Shown here one piece after another: positions 43,065-51,657 of a stretch of DNA of 64,000 nucleotides (positions are counted from its first letter, which is position 1; the number at the start of each line of letters is the position of its first letter). Below the pieces are notes generated by a model. It was given only the letters and a program-made list of their open reading frames with translations. It was not told the DNA's origin and made no database searches. The DNA comes from Gaetbulibacter_B jejuensis. GTDB lineage: Bacteria > Bacteroidota > Bacteroidia > Flavobacteriales > Flavobacteriaceae. The translations under genes and the position numbers were made by a program. Location: positions 372,001 through 436,000 of the forward strand of contig NZ_BAAAGF010000001.1 in assembly GCF_039524015.1 (NCBI RefSeq), written 5' to 3'.

Positions 43065-45068
43065 ATGTCAGAAGAAACAAAATCACTCAATTTTATTGAG
43101 CATATTATAGAAGAAGATTTAGCAAACGGATTAGAAACTTCTAAATTACGTTTTCGTTTTCCACCAGAACCAAACGGTTATTTACACATTGGGCATACTA
43201 AAGCCATAGGTATTAGTTTTGGTTTGGGTGAAAAATACAATGCACCTGTAAATCTTCGTTTTGATGATACCAATCCAGCTAAAGAAGAGCAAGAATATGT
43301 AGATGCTATTAAGAAAGATGTAGCGTGGTTAGGGTATCAATGGGAAAATGAATTATACTCATCAGATTATTTTCAGCAATTATATGATTGGGCTGTTTTA
43401 TTAATAAAAGAAGGTAAAGCCTATGTCGATTCGCAATCTAGCGAAGCGATGGCAGAACAAAAAGGAACACCAACACAACCAGGAGTTGATGGTCCTTATC
43501 GCAATCGTTCGGTTGAAGAAAACCTAAAGTTATTTGAACGTATGAAAGCTGGTGAATTTAACGAAGGCGATCATATTTTACGTGCAAAAATTGACATGCA
43601 ACATCCTAATATGTTAATGCGTGACCCAATCATGTATCGTATTCTTAAAAAAGCACATCATAGAACAGGAAACGATTGGTGTATTTACCCAATGTACGAT
43701 TGGACACATGGTGAAAGTGATTATATTGAGCAAATTTCGCATAGTTTATGTTCGCTTGAATTTAAGCCGCATAGAGAGCTTTACGACTGGTTTAAGGAGC
43801 AAGTGTATGAGTATTCAAAAAACACCTATCCAATGCTTCCTAAACAGCGTGAGTTTGCACGTTTAAATTTAAGTTACACCATTATGAGTAAGCGTAAGCT
43901 ACTTAAGTTGGTTGAAGATGGTATTGTAAACGGTTGGGATGATCCTAGAATGCCTACTATTTCTGGTTTAAGACGTCGTGGTTATACACCAGAATCTATC
44001 CGAAATTTCATTGAGCGTGTTGGTGTTGCAAAACGCGAGAATGTGATTGATGTGTCTTTATTAGAATTTTGTGTTCGTGATCACTTAAACAAAACTGCAC
44101 CACGTGTTATGGCAGTTTTAGATCCATTAAAAGTGGTTATCACAAATTATCCAGACGATAAAGTAGAATGGTTAGAGGCTGAAAATAATCCTGAAGACGA
44201 ACAAGCAGGTTCTAGAGAAGTTCCTTTTTCAAAAGAAATATATATTGAAAAAGCTGATTTTAAAGAAGAAGCAGGAAGTAAGTTTTTCAGGTTAAAACTT
44301 GGTGGTGAAGTTCGTTTAAAAAACGCTTACATCATTCAAGCAAATGAGGTTGTAAAAGATGCTAACGGAAATATTACCGAAGTACATTGTACTTATGATA
44401 CTGATACGTCTAAAAAAGTAAAAGGAACACTACATTGGGTATCAATTAAGCATGCTGTTGAAGCTGAAGTTAGAGAATATGATCGTTTGTTTATGGATGA
44501 AGCTCCAGATAGTCATCAAGACAAAGATTTTATGGAATTTTTAAATCCTAATTCATTAAACATTACCAAAGCATTTGTTGAGCCTAGTTTAAAAGAAGCC
44601 AAAGTAGGAGATAGGTTCCAATTTCAACGTTTAGGATATTTTAATGTTGATAACGATTCTACATCTAATGCTTTAGTATTTAATAAAACTGTTGGATTGC
44701 GAGATACTTGGGAAAAACAAAAACCACAAGAAAAGCCGCAACAACAAAACAAACCTAAACCGCAACAACAGCGTAAAGCAATTAATGTTATTCAGCAATT
44801 AGGAAAAAAGTACACGAATTACCCAGAAGATAAGCAAGTAAAAGTAAAGGCTGAAATTCTTGAATTAGCCAATGAGGTTAGTTATGATGAGTTAGAACCT
44901 TTATTTGGAACTGCTGTAAAAAAGGTTGGAACACGTATTGCTGCTATGCTTACTTTAAAAGTCTTATTAGCAAATGGTTTAGAAAAAAACGATGCTATTA
45001 ATGAGTTTATAGAAAAAGCTTTAGAAGATAAAAATGCATTGTTGGTAGAAGAAGCTAAAGCGCTTTAA
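43065..45068 (+). CDS. glnS: Glutaminyl-tRNA synthetase with C-terminal extension
   Basis: Charges tRNA-Gln. The class I core has HIGH (H41-H44 in YLHIGHTKAIGISFG) and the KMSKS-like MSKRK (274-278), with the usual anticodon-binding beta-barrels up to about residue 548. A Q/K/P-rich linker (about 550-572) and a further domain of about 95 residues follow (573-667). The core alone would be about 550 residues, the usual length. A YqeY-like extension is known in some GlnRS proteins, but I cannot confirm that this tail belongs to it. Confidence 0.93.
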   Translation: MSEETKSLNFIEHIIEEDLANGLETSKLRFRFPPEPNGYLHIGHTKAIGISFGLGEKYNAPVNLRFDDTNPAKEEQEYVDAIKKDVAWLGYQWENELYSSDYFQQLYDWAVLLIKEGKAYVDSQSSEAMAEQKGTPTQPGVDGPYRNRSVEENLKLFERMKAGEFNEGDHILRAKIDMQHPNMLMRDPIMYRILKKAHHRTGNDWCIYPMYDWTHGESDYIEQISHSLCSLEFKPHRELYDWFKEQVYEYSKNTYPMLPKQREFARLNLSYTIMSKRKLLKLVEDGIVNGWDDPRMPTISGLRRRGYTPESIRNFIERVGVAKRENVIDVSLLEFCVRDHLNKTAPRVMAVLDPLKVVITNYPDDKVEWLEAENNPEDEQAGSREVPFSKEIYIEKADFKEEAGSKFFRLKLGGEVRLKNAYIIQANEVVKDANGNITEVHCTYDTDTSKKVKGTLHWVSIKHAVEAEVREYDRLFMDEAPDSHQDKDFMEFLNPNSLNITKAFVEPSLKEAKVGDRFQFQRLGYFNVDNDSTSNALVFNKTVGLRDTWEKQKPQEKPQQQNKPKPQQQRKAINVIQQLGKKYTNYPEDKQVKVKAEILELANEVSYDELEPLFGTAVKKVGTRIAAMLTLKVLLANGLEKNDAINEFIEKALEDKNALLVEEAKAL

Positions 45069-45136
45069 TAGATGATAAAACAGAAATTGTATTTCAATAA
45101 TTACTATCTTTATTACACTAACTAAAACATTTCATT

Positions 45137-45619
45137 ATGGAAATCAATTTTTTAGCACTTTTAGCAGCTGCAGTTTCTGCATTGATAATTGGTGCAATTT
45201 GGTACAATCCAAAAGTATTTGGTACAGCTTGGATGAAAGCTGCAGACATGACCGAAGAAAAAATGCAAGGCGCCAATATGGCTAAAATTTTTATCCTTGC
45301 ATTTATTTTTGCGTTCTTATTAGCTTTTGCTTTACAGTTTTTAACCATTCACCAAACTGGTGCTTTAGGTATGGTTGGAGGCGATCCTAGTCTTGCAAAA
45401 CCATCTTTTGAAGCATTTATGGCAGATTATGGTACTGCTTTTAGAACTTTTAAACATGGTGCTTTACATGGTACAATTGCAGGAATCTTTATTGCATTAC
45501 CAATTCTTGGAACCAATGCGTTGTTTGAAAGAAAAGGCGCAAAATACATTTTTATTAATGCTGGCTATTGGATTGTTACTATGGCAATCATGGGAGGCAT
45601 TGTTTGCGGATGGCAATAA
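45137..45619 (+). CDS. DUF1761 membrane protein
   Basis: A 160-residue membrane protein with four helices (about 3-25, 49-75, 105-128, 136-158). It has the DUF1761 signature AIWYNPKVFGTAWMKAADMTEEKM after the first helix and HGALHGTIAGIFIALP in the middle. The function is unknown. The gene ends shortly before a strong terminator. Confidence 0.85.
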   Translation: MEINFLALLAAAVSALIIGAIWYNPKVFGTAWMKAADMTEEKMQGANMAKIFILAFIFAFLLAFALQFLTIHQTGALGMVGGDPSLAKPSFEAFMADYGTAFRTFKHGALHGTIAGIFIALPILGTNALFERKGAKYIFINAGYWIVTMAIMGGIVCGWQ

Positions 45620-45641
45620 ATTTTGTAATGAATTATAACAT

Positions 45642-45675
45642 AAAAAGACTGACATAAGCGTTCAGTCTTTTTCTT
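45642..45675 (+). terminator. Terminator after the DUF1761 gene
   Basis: An 11-bp stem (AAAAAGACTGA and TCAGTCTTTTT, loop CATAAGCGT) followed by T-rich sequence. It ends about 7 bp before the start codon of the next gene. Confidence 0.85.
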
Positions 45676-45681
45676 TTTACA

Positions 45682-46836
45682 TTGATACACTTTAAAATAT
45701 ACAATTCTCAAAACGATTTACCTGATTCGTGGCAAGTACTAACCACGCATGATGTATTTCTTCAAAAACCCTATTTAACTGCTGTTGAAAACGCCTCACC
45801 AAATAATATGTCATGGTATTATGTAGGTGTTTTTAATGCTGAAAATTTAGTGGGTATTGCTATCATTCAGCGAGTGCAATTGTATGTTGAAGATATTTTT
45901 AGAAACCATAAAGATTCTTGTTTTCAAGAACGCGTAAAACATTATGTTTCTAAAGTACTTAAAGGAAATGTTTTGGTTGTTGGAAACCTTATGCATACAG
46001 GACAACACGGTTTATATTTTAATGCTGAAGCCATATCAGAATGTGATTTTCTTTCTTGTATTTTTGAGGCTGTTTATCAGTTGAAAAAAGACATAAAATC
46101 ATCAAAAGGAAAAACCATAAGAACCTTAATTTTTAAAGACTATTTTGAAGATGATTCTATTCATTCGTATTCAGAATTGTTTAAAACAAATACATTCAGA
46201 AAAGTCTCGGTTCAACCCAATATGATTATGCCAACGCATAAGAATTGGAATACATTTAACGATTATCAAACCAGTTTAAATAAAAAATATCGAAGACGTT
46301 TAAAAACTGCTCGTAAAAAGGCGAGTGCTATTCAAAAGAAAGAATTAAATCTTGATGCTATTGAAACTCATTCTGAATTGTTATTTAGCCTTTATAAGAA
46401 CGTTTCTGATAATGCAAGGATAAATACTTTTATACTTCCTAAAAACCATTTCTATACGCTTAAAAAAGAACTTAAAGACCAATTTAAAGTCTTTGCGTAT
46501 TATCTTGATGGTACTATTGTAGGTTTTTATACATTAATTCTGAATAATGAGGTGCTTGAAACCTATTTTCTTGGTTATGATAGTGCACATCAATACAACC
46601 ATCAATTGTATTTGAATATGCTGTACGACATGGCAGAATTTGCTATAAACAACAAATTTGAACATACTGTTTATGCCAGAACAGCTATGGAAATAAAGAG
46701 TTCGGTAGGTGCAAAACCTAAAAACATGTTCATATACTTAAGGCATACAAACGTGTTGTTAAATACTGCTTTAAAATTGATTTTTAGCCTAATGAATCCA
46801 ACAAGAGATTGGGAAGAACGCCATCCTTTTAACTAA
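45682..46836 (+). CDS. FemAB/GNAT-like acyltransferase-family protein
   Basis: A 384-residue soluble protein that resembles peptidoglycan bridge formation (FemAB) or N-acyl-amino-acid synthase-like GNAT proteins, with N- and C-terminal GNAT-fold halves; the C-terminal half contains FKVFAYYLDGTIVGFYTLIL and YARTAMEIKSSVGAKPK. The substrate is unknown. It begins at TTG 45682, since the next in-frame ATG lies 42 codons on and would delete a folded segment. The terminator of the preceding gene ends a few bases upstream, so its promoter must overlap that region or it depends on read-through. Confidence 0.75.
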   Translation: MIHFKIYNSQNDLPDSWQVLTTHDVFLQKPYLTAVENASPNNMSWYYVGVFNAENLVGIAIIQRVQLYVEDIFRNHKDSCFQERVKHYVSKVLKGNVLVVGNLMHTGQHGLYFNAEAISECDFLSCIFEAVYQLKKDIKSSKGKTIRTLIFKDYFEDDSIHSYSELFKTNTFRKVSVQPNMIMPTHKNWNTFNDYQTSLNKKYRRRLKTARKKASAIQKKELNLDAIETHSELLFSLYKNVSDNARINTFILPKNHFYTLKKELKDQFKVFAYYLDGTIVGFYTLILNNEVLETYFLGYDSAHQYNHQLYLNMLYDMAEFAINNKFEHTVYARTAMEIKSSVGAKPKNMFIYLRHTNVLLNTALKLIFSLMNPTRDWEERHPFN

Positions 46837-46890
46837 TCCTTAATACTGTTTGGGTTATATTTTTTGTATTTTAAGATAAACTCAAATAGT

Positions 46891-47097
46891 ATGGAAACTG
46901 CAAAAGATTTAATAACAGAAATATCAGTATTAACGAGAGAAATTGAAACCAATTATCCTGAAATTTATGAGCATTTGGATGAAAACCCAATGACTATTCC
47001 TAATATGGAGCATCCAAAAGTTAATAACAAAGCACTTGAGGATTATTTAGAAAGTTTAAAACAACTAATTAATAAACACAAAAAAGCCTCAAAATAA
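46891..47097 (+). CDS. Small conserved-looking hypothetical protein
   Basis: A 68-residue acidic/helical protein, starting at ATG 46891 (METAKDLITEISVLTREI); an upstream TTG frame of nine codons is unlikely. The sequence predicts two helices around a loop with NPMTIPNME. No signal peptide, membrane segment or known motif. The stop codon lies in the loop of the terminator hairpin 47082-47113. Confidence 0.7.
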   Translation: METAKDLITEISVLTREIETNYPEIYEHLDENPMTIPNMEHPKVNNKALEDYLESLKQLINKHKKASK

Positions 47098-47113
47098 CTT
47101 TGAGGCTTTTACT
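47082..47113. terminator. Bidirectional terminator overlapping the small gene's stop
   Basis: A 12-bp stem (AAAAGCCTCAAA and TTTGAGGCTTTT, loop ATAAC). It serves the small gene on the plus strand and the SPFH gene on the minus strand. Confidence 0.88.
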
Positions 47114-47128
47114 TTATAATATAAATAA

Positions 47129-48058
47129 TTAGTCTTCTTTCTTTTTATTTCTAGCTTCTTTCATAGCTTCACCAATTTGGTTACTTGCAGCAAAACTAGC
47201 CACCATATCATTAAGCATATTACTTCCTGCTTGAGGTGCGTTTGGTAATAAAATTAAGTTACTATTAGTTTCTTCTCCTAACGATTGTAAAGTGTCGTAA
47301 TGTTGTGTTACAACTATTAATGCAGAGGCTTCTTGTGAGTTAATACCAACGCGATTTAAAACTTCAACAGATTCTTCTAAACCACGAGCAATCTCACGTC
47401 TTTGATCAGCAATACCTTGACCTTGTAAACGCTTACTTTCAGCTTCTGCTTTTGCTTTTTCAACAATTAAAATACGTGCTGCATCACCTTCGTATTGAGC
47501 AGCTATTTTTTCACGCTCAGAAGCATTAATTCTGTTCATTGCAGCTTTTACTTGAGAGTCAGGATCAATATCAGTCACTAAGGTTTTAATAATGTCAAAA
47601 CCATACTCTAACATTGCATCATTTAATTCTGCTTTTACAGCAATGGCGATATCGTCTTTTTTAACGAATACATCATCTAGTTTCATTTTAGGCACTTCGG
47701 CACGAACCACATCAAATACATAACTAGTAATTTGATCATGTGGATAATCTAACTTATAAAACGCATCGTAAACTTTATCTTTAATTACCATATACTGAAC
47801 CGAAACTTTTAAGCGCACAAAAACATCATCTAATGTTTTGGTTTCAATAATCACATCGAGCTGTTGAATTTTTAAGCTCAAACGACCAGCTACTCTATCG
47901 ATTAAAGGGATTTTCATTTGAAGTCCAGAATGACGAATGCTTTGAAATTTACCAAAACGTTCAATAATGGCAGCTGACTGTTGCTTAACAATAAAGAAGG
48001 AAGAGATTAAAATGACTATTGCTATGAAAATAATCGGAAATATGAAAAATTTATCCAT
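47129..48058 (-). CDS. SPFH/Band 7 membrane-scaffold protein (stomatin-like)
   Basis: A 309-residue protein with an N-terminal membrane helix (about 4-24) and an SPFH/prohibitin domain beginning VKQQSAAIIERFGKFQSIRHSGLQMKIP. A coiled-coil tail follows (about 170-240, rich in Ala, Glu and Lys, with EKAKAEAESKRLQGQGIADQRREIARG). The family builds oligomeric membrane microdomain scaffolds. No NfeD partner gene is adjacent. Identity is clear and the cellular role is inferred. Confidence 0.92.
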   Translation of the reverse strand: MDKFFIFPIIFIAIVILISSFFIVKQQSAAIIERFGKFQSIRHSGLQMKIPLIDRVAGRLSLKIQQLDVIIETKTLDDVFVRLKVSVQYMVIKDKVYDAFYKLDYPHDQITSYVFDVVRAEVPKMKLDDVFVKKDDIAIAVKAELNDAMLEYGFDIIKTLVTDIDPDSQVKAAMNRINASEREKIAAQYEGDAARILIVEKAKAEAESKRLQGQGIADQRREIARGLEESVEVLNRVGINSQEASALIVVTQHYDTLQSLGEETNSNLILLPNAPQAGSNMLNDMVASFAASNQIGEAMKEARNKKKED

Positions 48059-48164
48059 GACAAGTTTTTTAATGGTTAGGAAATATTTGGTTACTAATTT
48101 AAGTTATATTTTAATGAAGCACCATATTTTTTACGAATTACCAAAGTTTAAATCAAAAAATGAT

Positions 48165-48172
48165 TAGGTTTG
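48165..48172 (+). promoter_or_regulatory. Candidate -7 promoter element for the 48.2 kb gene
   Basis: TAGGTTTG matches TAnnTTTG, 23 bp before the ATG at 48196. It supports that start over the longer frame that opens at 48160. Confidence 0.45.
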
Positions 48173-48195
48173 TTTATCCCTCAAAAAATAAAATC

Positions 48196-48879
48196 ATGAA
48201 AAAACAACTTTTCTTATTAGTAGCATTTAGTATAGTTTTTGTTACAACAGCATTAGCACAACACCAAAGATATTCTATAAAAAATGGTATAGGAATATAT
48301 GGTGGACTTACCCAATTTGATATTATTACGGACAACTTTCAAACAGTAAAAGGCGAAGGCTGGTTAGGAGGCTTAAGCGCAACAGTCGATTTACCTCATA
48401 AGTGGTACACAGTTAGTTATAACATTCAATTATCTGAAAATAATGTTGGTGTTTTTGCTAGACCATCAAATGTAATTGCTAATGAAGAAGAAATAGATTA
48501 TAAATTATTTACAGCTCAAGTGGCTTTTTTGTTTCATGCAAAGGTCTTACAAGACTACATTACTGTTGATGTAGGACCAATGATTCAATACAATAGCGAA
48601 TTGGAATTAAAAGATGACAACCACGAAAATTACATTATTGGAAGCTATAACAATCTTTTAGCTAAAGATATTACAGGAATTTCACAGTTTAATGTCAATG
48701 GAGCAGTAGGAGCTACAGCAGGTTTTAAAGGGTTTAAGTTAAGAGCACAATACATTTATGGGTTTACAAACATGCTCAATAAACTTAATAACAATAATGA
48801 TTTAGACACAACTGGAGGAAACAACAAGTTTAAAGGAAACCAATCTATGCTTGCTTTTACAGCTATTATTGTTTTTTAA
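48196..48879 (+). CDS. Outer-membrane beta-barrel-like hypothetical protein
   Basis: A 227-residue protein with a signal peptide (about 1-22, TALAQ) and an alternating hydrophobic/aromatic pattern that suggests an 8- to 10-strand barrel: SIKNGIGIYGGLTQFDI, WYTVSYNIQLSENNVGV, AFLFHAKVLQDYITVDVGPMI, GFKLRAQYIYGFTNM and a C-terminal MLAFTAIIVF strand. I do not recognise the family more precisely; porin-family proteins of Bacteroidota look like this. It is convergent with gltX behind a terminator. Confidence 0.72.
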   Translation: MKKQLFLLVAFSIVFVTTALAQHQRYSIKNGIGIYGGLTQFDIITDNFQTVKGEGWLGGLSATVDLPHKWYTVSYNIQLSENNVGVFARPSNVIANEEEIDYKLFTAQVAFLFHAKVLQDYITVDVGPMIQYNSELELKDDNHENYIIGSYNNLLAKDITGISQFNVNGAVGATAGFKGFKLRAQYIYGFTNMLNKLNNNNDLDTTGGNNKFKGNQSMLAFTAIIVF

Positions 48880-48896
48880 ACGATAAAGAATAAAAT

Positions 48897-48929
48897 AAAA
48901 AAGCGAGTTGTTACAACTCGCTTTTTTTT
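48897..48929. terminator. Bidirectional terminator between convergent genes
   Basis: A 14-bp stem (arms AAAAAAGCGAGTTG and CAACTCGCTTTTTT, loop TTA) with T-runs on both sides. It ends the barrel gene (plus) and gltX (minus). Confidence 0.9.
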
Positions 48930-50442
48930 ACTTTAAATTATTGATAAGGTTTTGTATACGCTGTACAGTTTCGTTTTTACCTATCATGTAAATAATATCA
49001 AACACATCAGGTCCTTGTAAAGCACCAACAAGAGCTAGTCGTAAAGGCATCATTACTTTTCCAAAACCAATATTGTTTGAAGTTATCCAACCTTTTATAA
49101 CAGTTTGAAGGTTTTCAACTGTAAAATCATCAACAGATTCTATAACAAGAATAAGCTCTTTCATTAAGTCTAATGAATCTTCTTTCCATGCTTTTTTAGC
49201 TGATTTTTCATCATATTCAGTAGGAGTTACAAAGAAAAAATGACTCAAATCCCAAAAATCACTCACAAAAGTGGCACGTTCTTTAATTAATCCTATTGCT
49301 AGTTCAATATACTGTGTGTCAATTTCAGATAATTCAGTTTTAGAATTTTTAAACGCAACAGCTAAATCATAGTTGTCTTGTTCTTGCATATAATGGTGGT
49401 TAAACCATTTGGTTTTATCAGGATCAAAACGCGCACCAGCTTTATTAACTTTAGCTAAATCAAACGCTTGAGTTAAGTTTTCTAAAGAGAAAATTTCTTG
49501 TTCTGTTCCTGGATTCCAACCTAAAAAGGCTAAAAAGTTTACCACAGCTTCAGGAAAATAACCATCTTCTTTATAACCTCTAGATACATCTTCTGTATTA
49601 GGGTCTTTCCATTCTAAAGGAAACACAGGAAAACCTAATTTATCTCCATCACGCTTGCTTAATTTTCCTTTTCCGGTTGGTTTTAAAATTAAAGGTAAAT
49701 GAGCAAATTCTGGAGCTTCCCATCCAAAAGCATCATAAAGTTGAATATGTAAAGCAAGAGAAGGTAACCACTCTTCACCACGAATAACATGAGTGATTTC
49801 CATTAAATGGTCATCTACAATATTTGCCAAGTGATAAGTTGGCATACCATCAGCTTTAAATAATACCTTATCATCTAAAATATTAGTGTCTATCTTAATA
49901 TCACCACGAATAATATCTTTTAGATGAAGTGTCTCATCTTGAGGCGATTTAAAACGAATCACATAATCGTCTCCAGCTTCTAATTTTGCGTTTACTTCAT
50001 CTTCAGAAAGTGATAAAGAGTTACTCAATTTTAGCCTGTTATGCCAATTATAGATAAATGTTTTGCCTTTAGCCTCGTGGTCTTTTCTATGAAAATCTAA
50101 TTCTTCAGCTGTATCAAACGCATAATAAGCTTTTCCCTCAGCAATTAATCTGTCAGCATATTCTTTATATAAATGTTTGCGTTCGCTTTGTCTGTAAGGA
50201 CCAAATTTTTCATTCTTTCCTTGACCTTCATCAAAAGGAATTCCGCACCATTCAAGAGATTTTACAATATAGTCTTCAGCACCTTCAACATAACGGTTTT
50301 GGTCAGTATCTTCAATACGTAATACAAAAGTACCATTGTGTTTTTTGGCAAATAAGTAGTTAAAAAGTGCAGTTCTTACACCTCCAATATGTAAAGGTCC
50401 TGTTGGGCTTGGTGCAAATCGCACACGAACGTTTTTTGACAT
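48928..50442 (-). CDS. gltX: Glutamyl-tRNA synthetase
   Basis: Charges tRNA-Glu. The 504-residue class I synthetase has HIGH-type HIGG at 18-21 in FAPSPTGPLHIGGVRTALF and the KMSKS-type KLSKR at 260-264. The rest follows the GluRS order with the C-terminal anticodon domain. The length is normal. It lies 52 bp downstream of the AlkB-like gene on the same strand. Confidence 0.95.
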   Translation of the reverse strand: MSKNVRVRFAPSPTGPLHIGGVRTALFNYLFAKKHNGTFVLRIEDTDQNRYVEGAEDYIVKSLEWCGIPFDEGQGKNEKFGPYRQSERKHLYKEYADRLIAEGKAYYAFDTAEELDFHRKDHEAKGKTFIYNWHNRLKLSNSLSLSEDEVNAKLEAGDDYVIRFKSPQDETLHLKDIIRGDIKIDTNILDDKVLFKADGMPTYHLANIVDDHLMEITHVIRGEEWLPSLALHIQLYDAFGWEAPEFAHLPLILKPTGKGKLSKRDGDKLGFPVFPLEWKDPNTEDVSRGYKEDGYFPEAVVNFLAFLGWNPGTEQEIFSLENLTQAFDLAKVNKAGARFDPDKTKWFNHHYMQEQDNYDLAVAFKNSKTELSEIDTQYIELAIGLIKERATFVSDFWDLSHFFFVTPTEYDEKSAKKAWKEDSLDLMKELILVIESVDDFTVENLQTVIKGWITSNNIGFGKVMMPLRLALVGALQGPDVFDIIYMIGKNETVQRIQNLINNLK

Positions 50443-50494
50443 TGTTTTTAGTTTATGGCTGCAAAGATAAAACGATATTTAGGAATAGAAATAG

Positions 50495-51538
50495 TTAAGC
50501 TAAAATCATTTCACGTGGAACACGTTTATTCATAATTTTAAACCAAAGTGGAGGCAGCATTGCCAAAACCATTGAGGTTGGATAACCATAAGGCATTTGC
50601 GGACTTTCATCATGGCAATCTAATACTTGATATTTTTTAGAAGATTTAAAATGATGATCACTATGTCTTGTGAGTTCATAAAGCACAATTCTTCCAATAA
50701 CATGATTGGAGTTCCAGGAATGAATTTCTTTAACGCGCTCGTATCTACCAGATTTAGTTTTTAATCGCAGCAATCCATAGTGTTCAATATAGTTAACCGT
50801 TTCAAGAAGTATGAAACCTATAATTGCTGCCGAAAACGCAAATATTAAACCTAAAGTTCCAAACAACGCAAACATTGTAAATAAATAGCCTATTTGAAGC
50901 AAAATGTACCAAAACATGTCGTTTTTTGCCGAAAAGAACCCTTTTTTGCCGTTTTTTAGCAATTTTAGTTGAATGTTCCATGCATTGCCATATTGTCTAA
51001 ATACTGAAGTAATCCAAAACGAATACACGCTTTGATTGTATCTTGCTGTTGCAGGATCCTCAGGAGTTGCTGCATGCAAATGATGTCCAAAATTGTGTTC
51101 AATATAAAAATGCATATACAATGAAGGTAACAACAAGGCTTTTCCAATAAAACGCTCGTTGGTGGATTGTCTGTGACCAAGTTCATGAGCCACATTTATA
51201 CCATTAACTCCCAAAACAATACCTACTGAGAGTGTTAAACCTACAAATTCATAAGTTTCAATTGTTGAGGTTGTCGCTTCATAAATTCCAAAAAAGAGTA
51301 GGCCATATACCAAAGGAAGATTAAGATACAGTAACCAATCAAAAAGTTTGCGTTTTAGTTTACTATCAACTTCTTGTGAAGATAAATTATGCGTATCAAC
51401 AGGAAACACTAGCTCTAGCAAAGGAATAATGACAAAGGCAAAAACAGGAGTTAAGTAAGAAAAATATCCTTTTACGTAGATGCCAATACACGCAACAATT
51501 GGAATTGAAAAAGCAGCTAAGTATTTTAAATCTTTCAT
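50495..51538 (-). CDS. AlkB-like membrane di-iron oxygenase (alkane monooxygenase/desaturase family)
   Basis: A 347-residue integral-membrane protein with at least five helices and the His-box pattern of the AlkB/desaturase family: HELGHR (118-123), EHNFGHHLH (147-155), NYIEHYGL (about 251-258) and RHSDHH (about 291-296). NYIEHYG is typical of the AlkB branch. It could hydroxylate medium-chain alkanes or fatty acids; no rubredoxin is encoded nearby, so electron supply is unknown. The last codons coincide with a parS-like site (50507-50522). Confidence 0.88.
   Translation of the reverse strand: MKDLKYLAAFSIPIVACIGIYVKGYFSYLTPVFAFVIIPLLELVFPVDTHNLSSQEVDSKLKRKLFDWLLYLNLPLVYGLLFFGIYEATTSTIETYEFVGLTLSVGIVLGVNGINVAHELGHRQSTNERFIGKALLLPSLYMHFYIEHNFGHHLHAATPEDPATARYNQSVYSFWITSVFRQYGNAWNIQLKLLKNGKKGFFSAKNDMFWYILLQIGYLFTMFALFGTLGLIFAFSAAIIGFILLETVNYIEHYGLLRLKTKSGRYERVKEIHSWNSNHVIGRIVLYELTRHSDHHFKSSKKYQVLDCHDESPQMPYGYPTSMVLAMLPPLWFKIMNKRVPREMILA
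50507..50522. other. parS-like site 1 (inside the AlkB-like gene 3' end)
   Basis: CATTTCACGTGGAACA matches TGTTTCACGTGGAACA at 14 of 16 positions with an intact CACGTG core. It is in the coding sequence for the last residues (VPREM). Confidence 0.6.
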
Positions 51539-51657
51539 AACAAAAACAAAATGTTAGTCTTAAATTTAATACATCTTCTCGAAATTAACAGAATCTTACC
51601 AAAATTTAAGCATTTACAGACCAAAATAAATTTTATATTAGTAAGTTATTTAACCGT

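Noticed and set aside
44101..44106. CACGTG core inside glnS
   Set aside because: Only the 6-bp core matches; the arms are unrelated.
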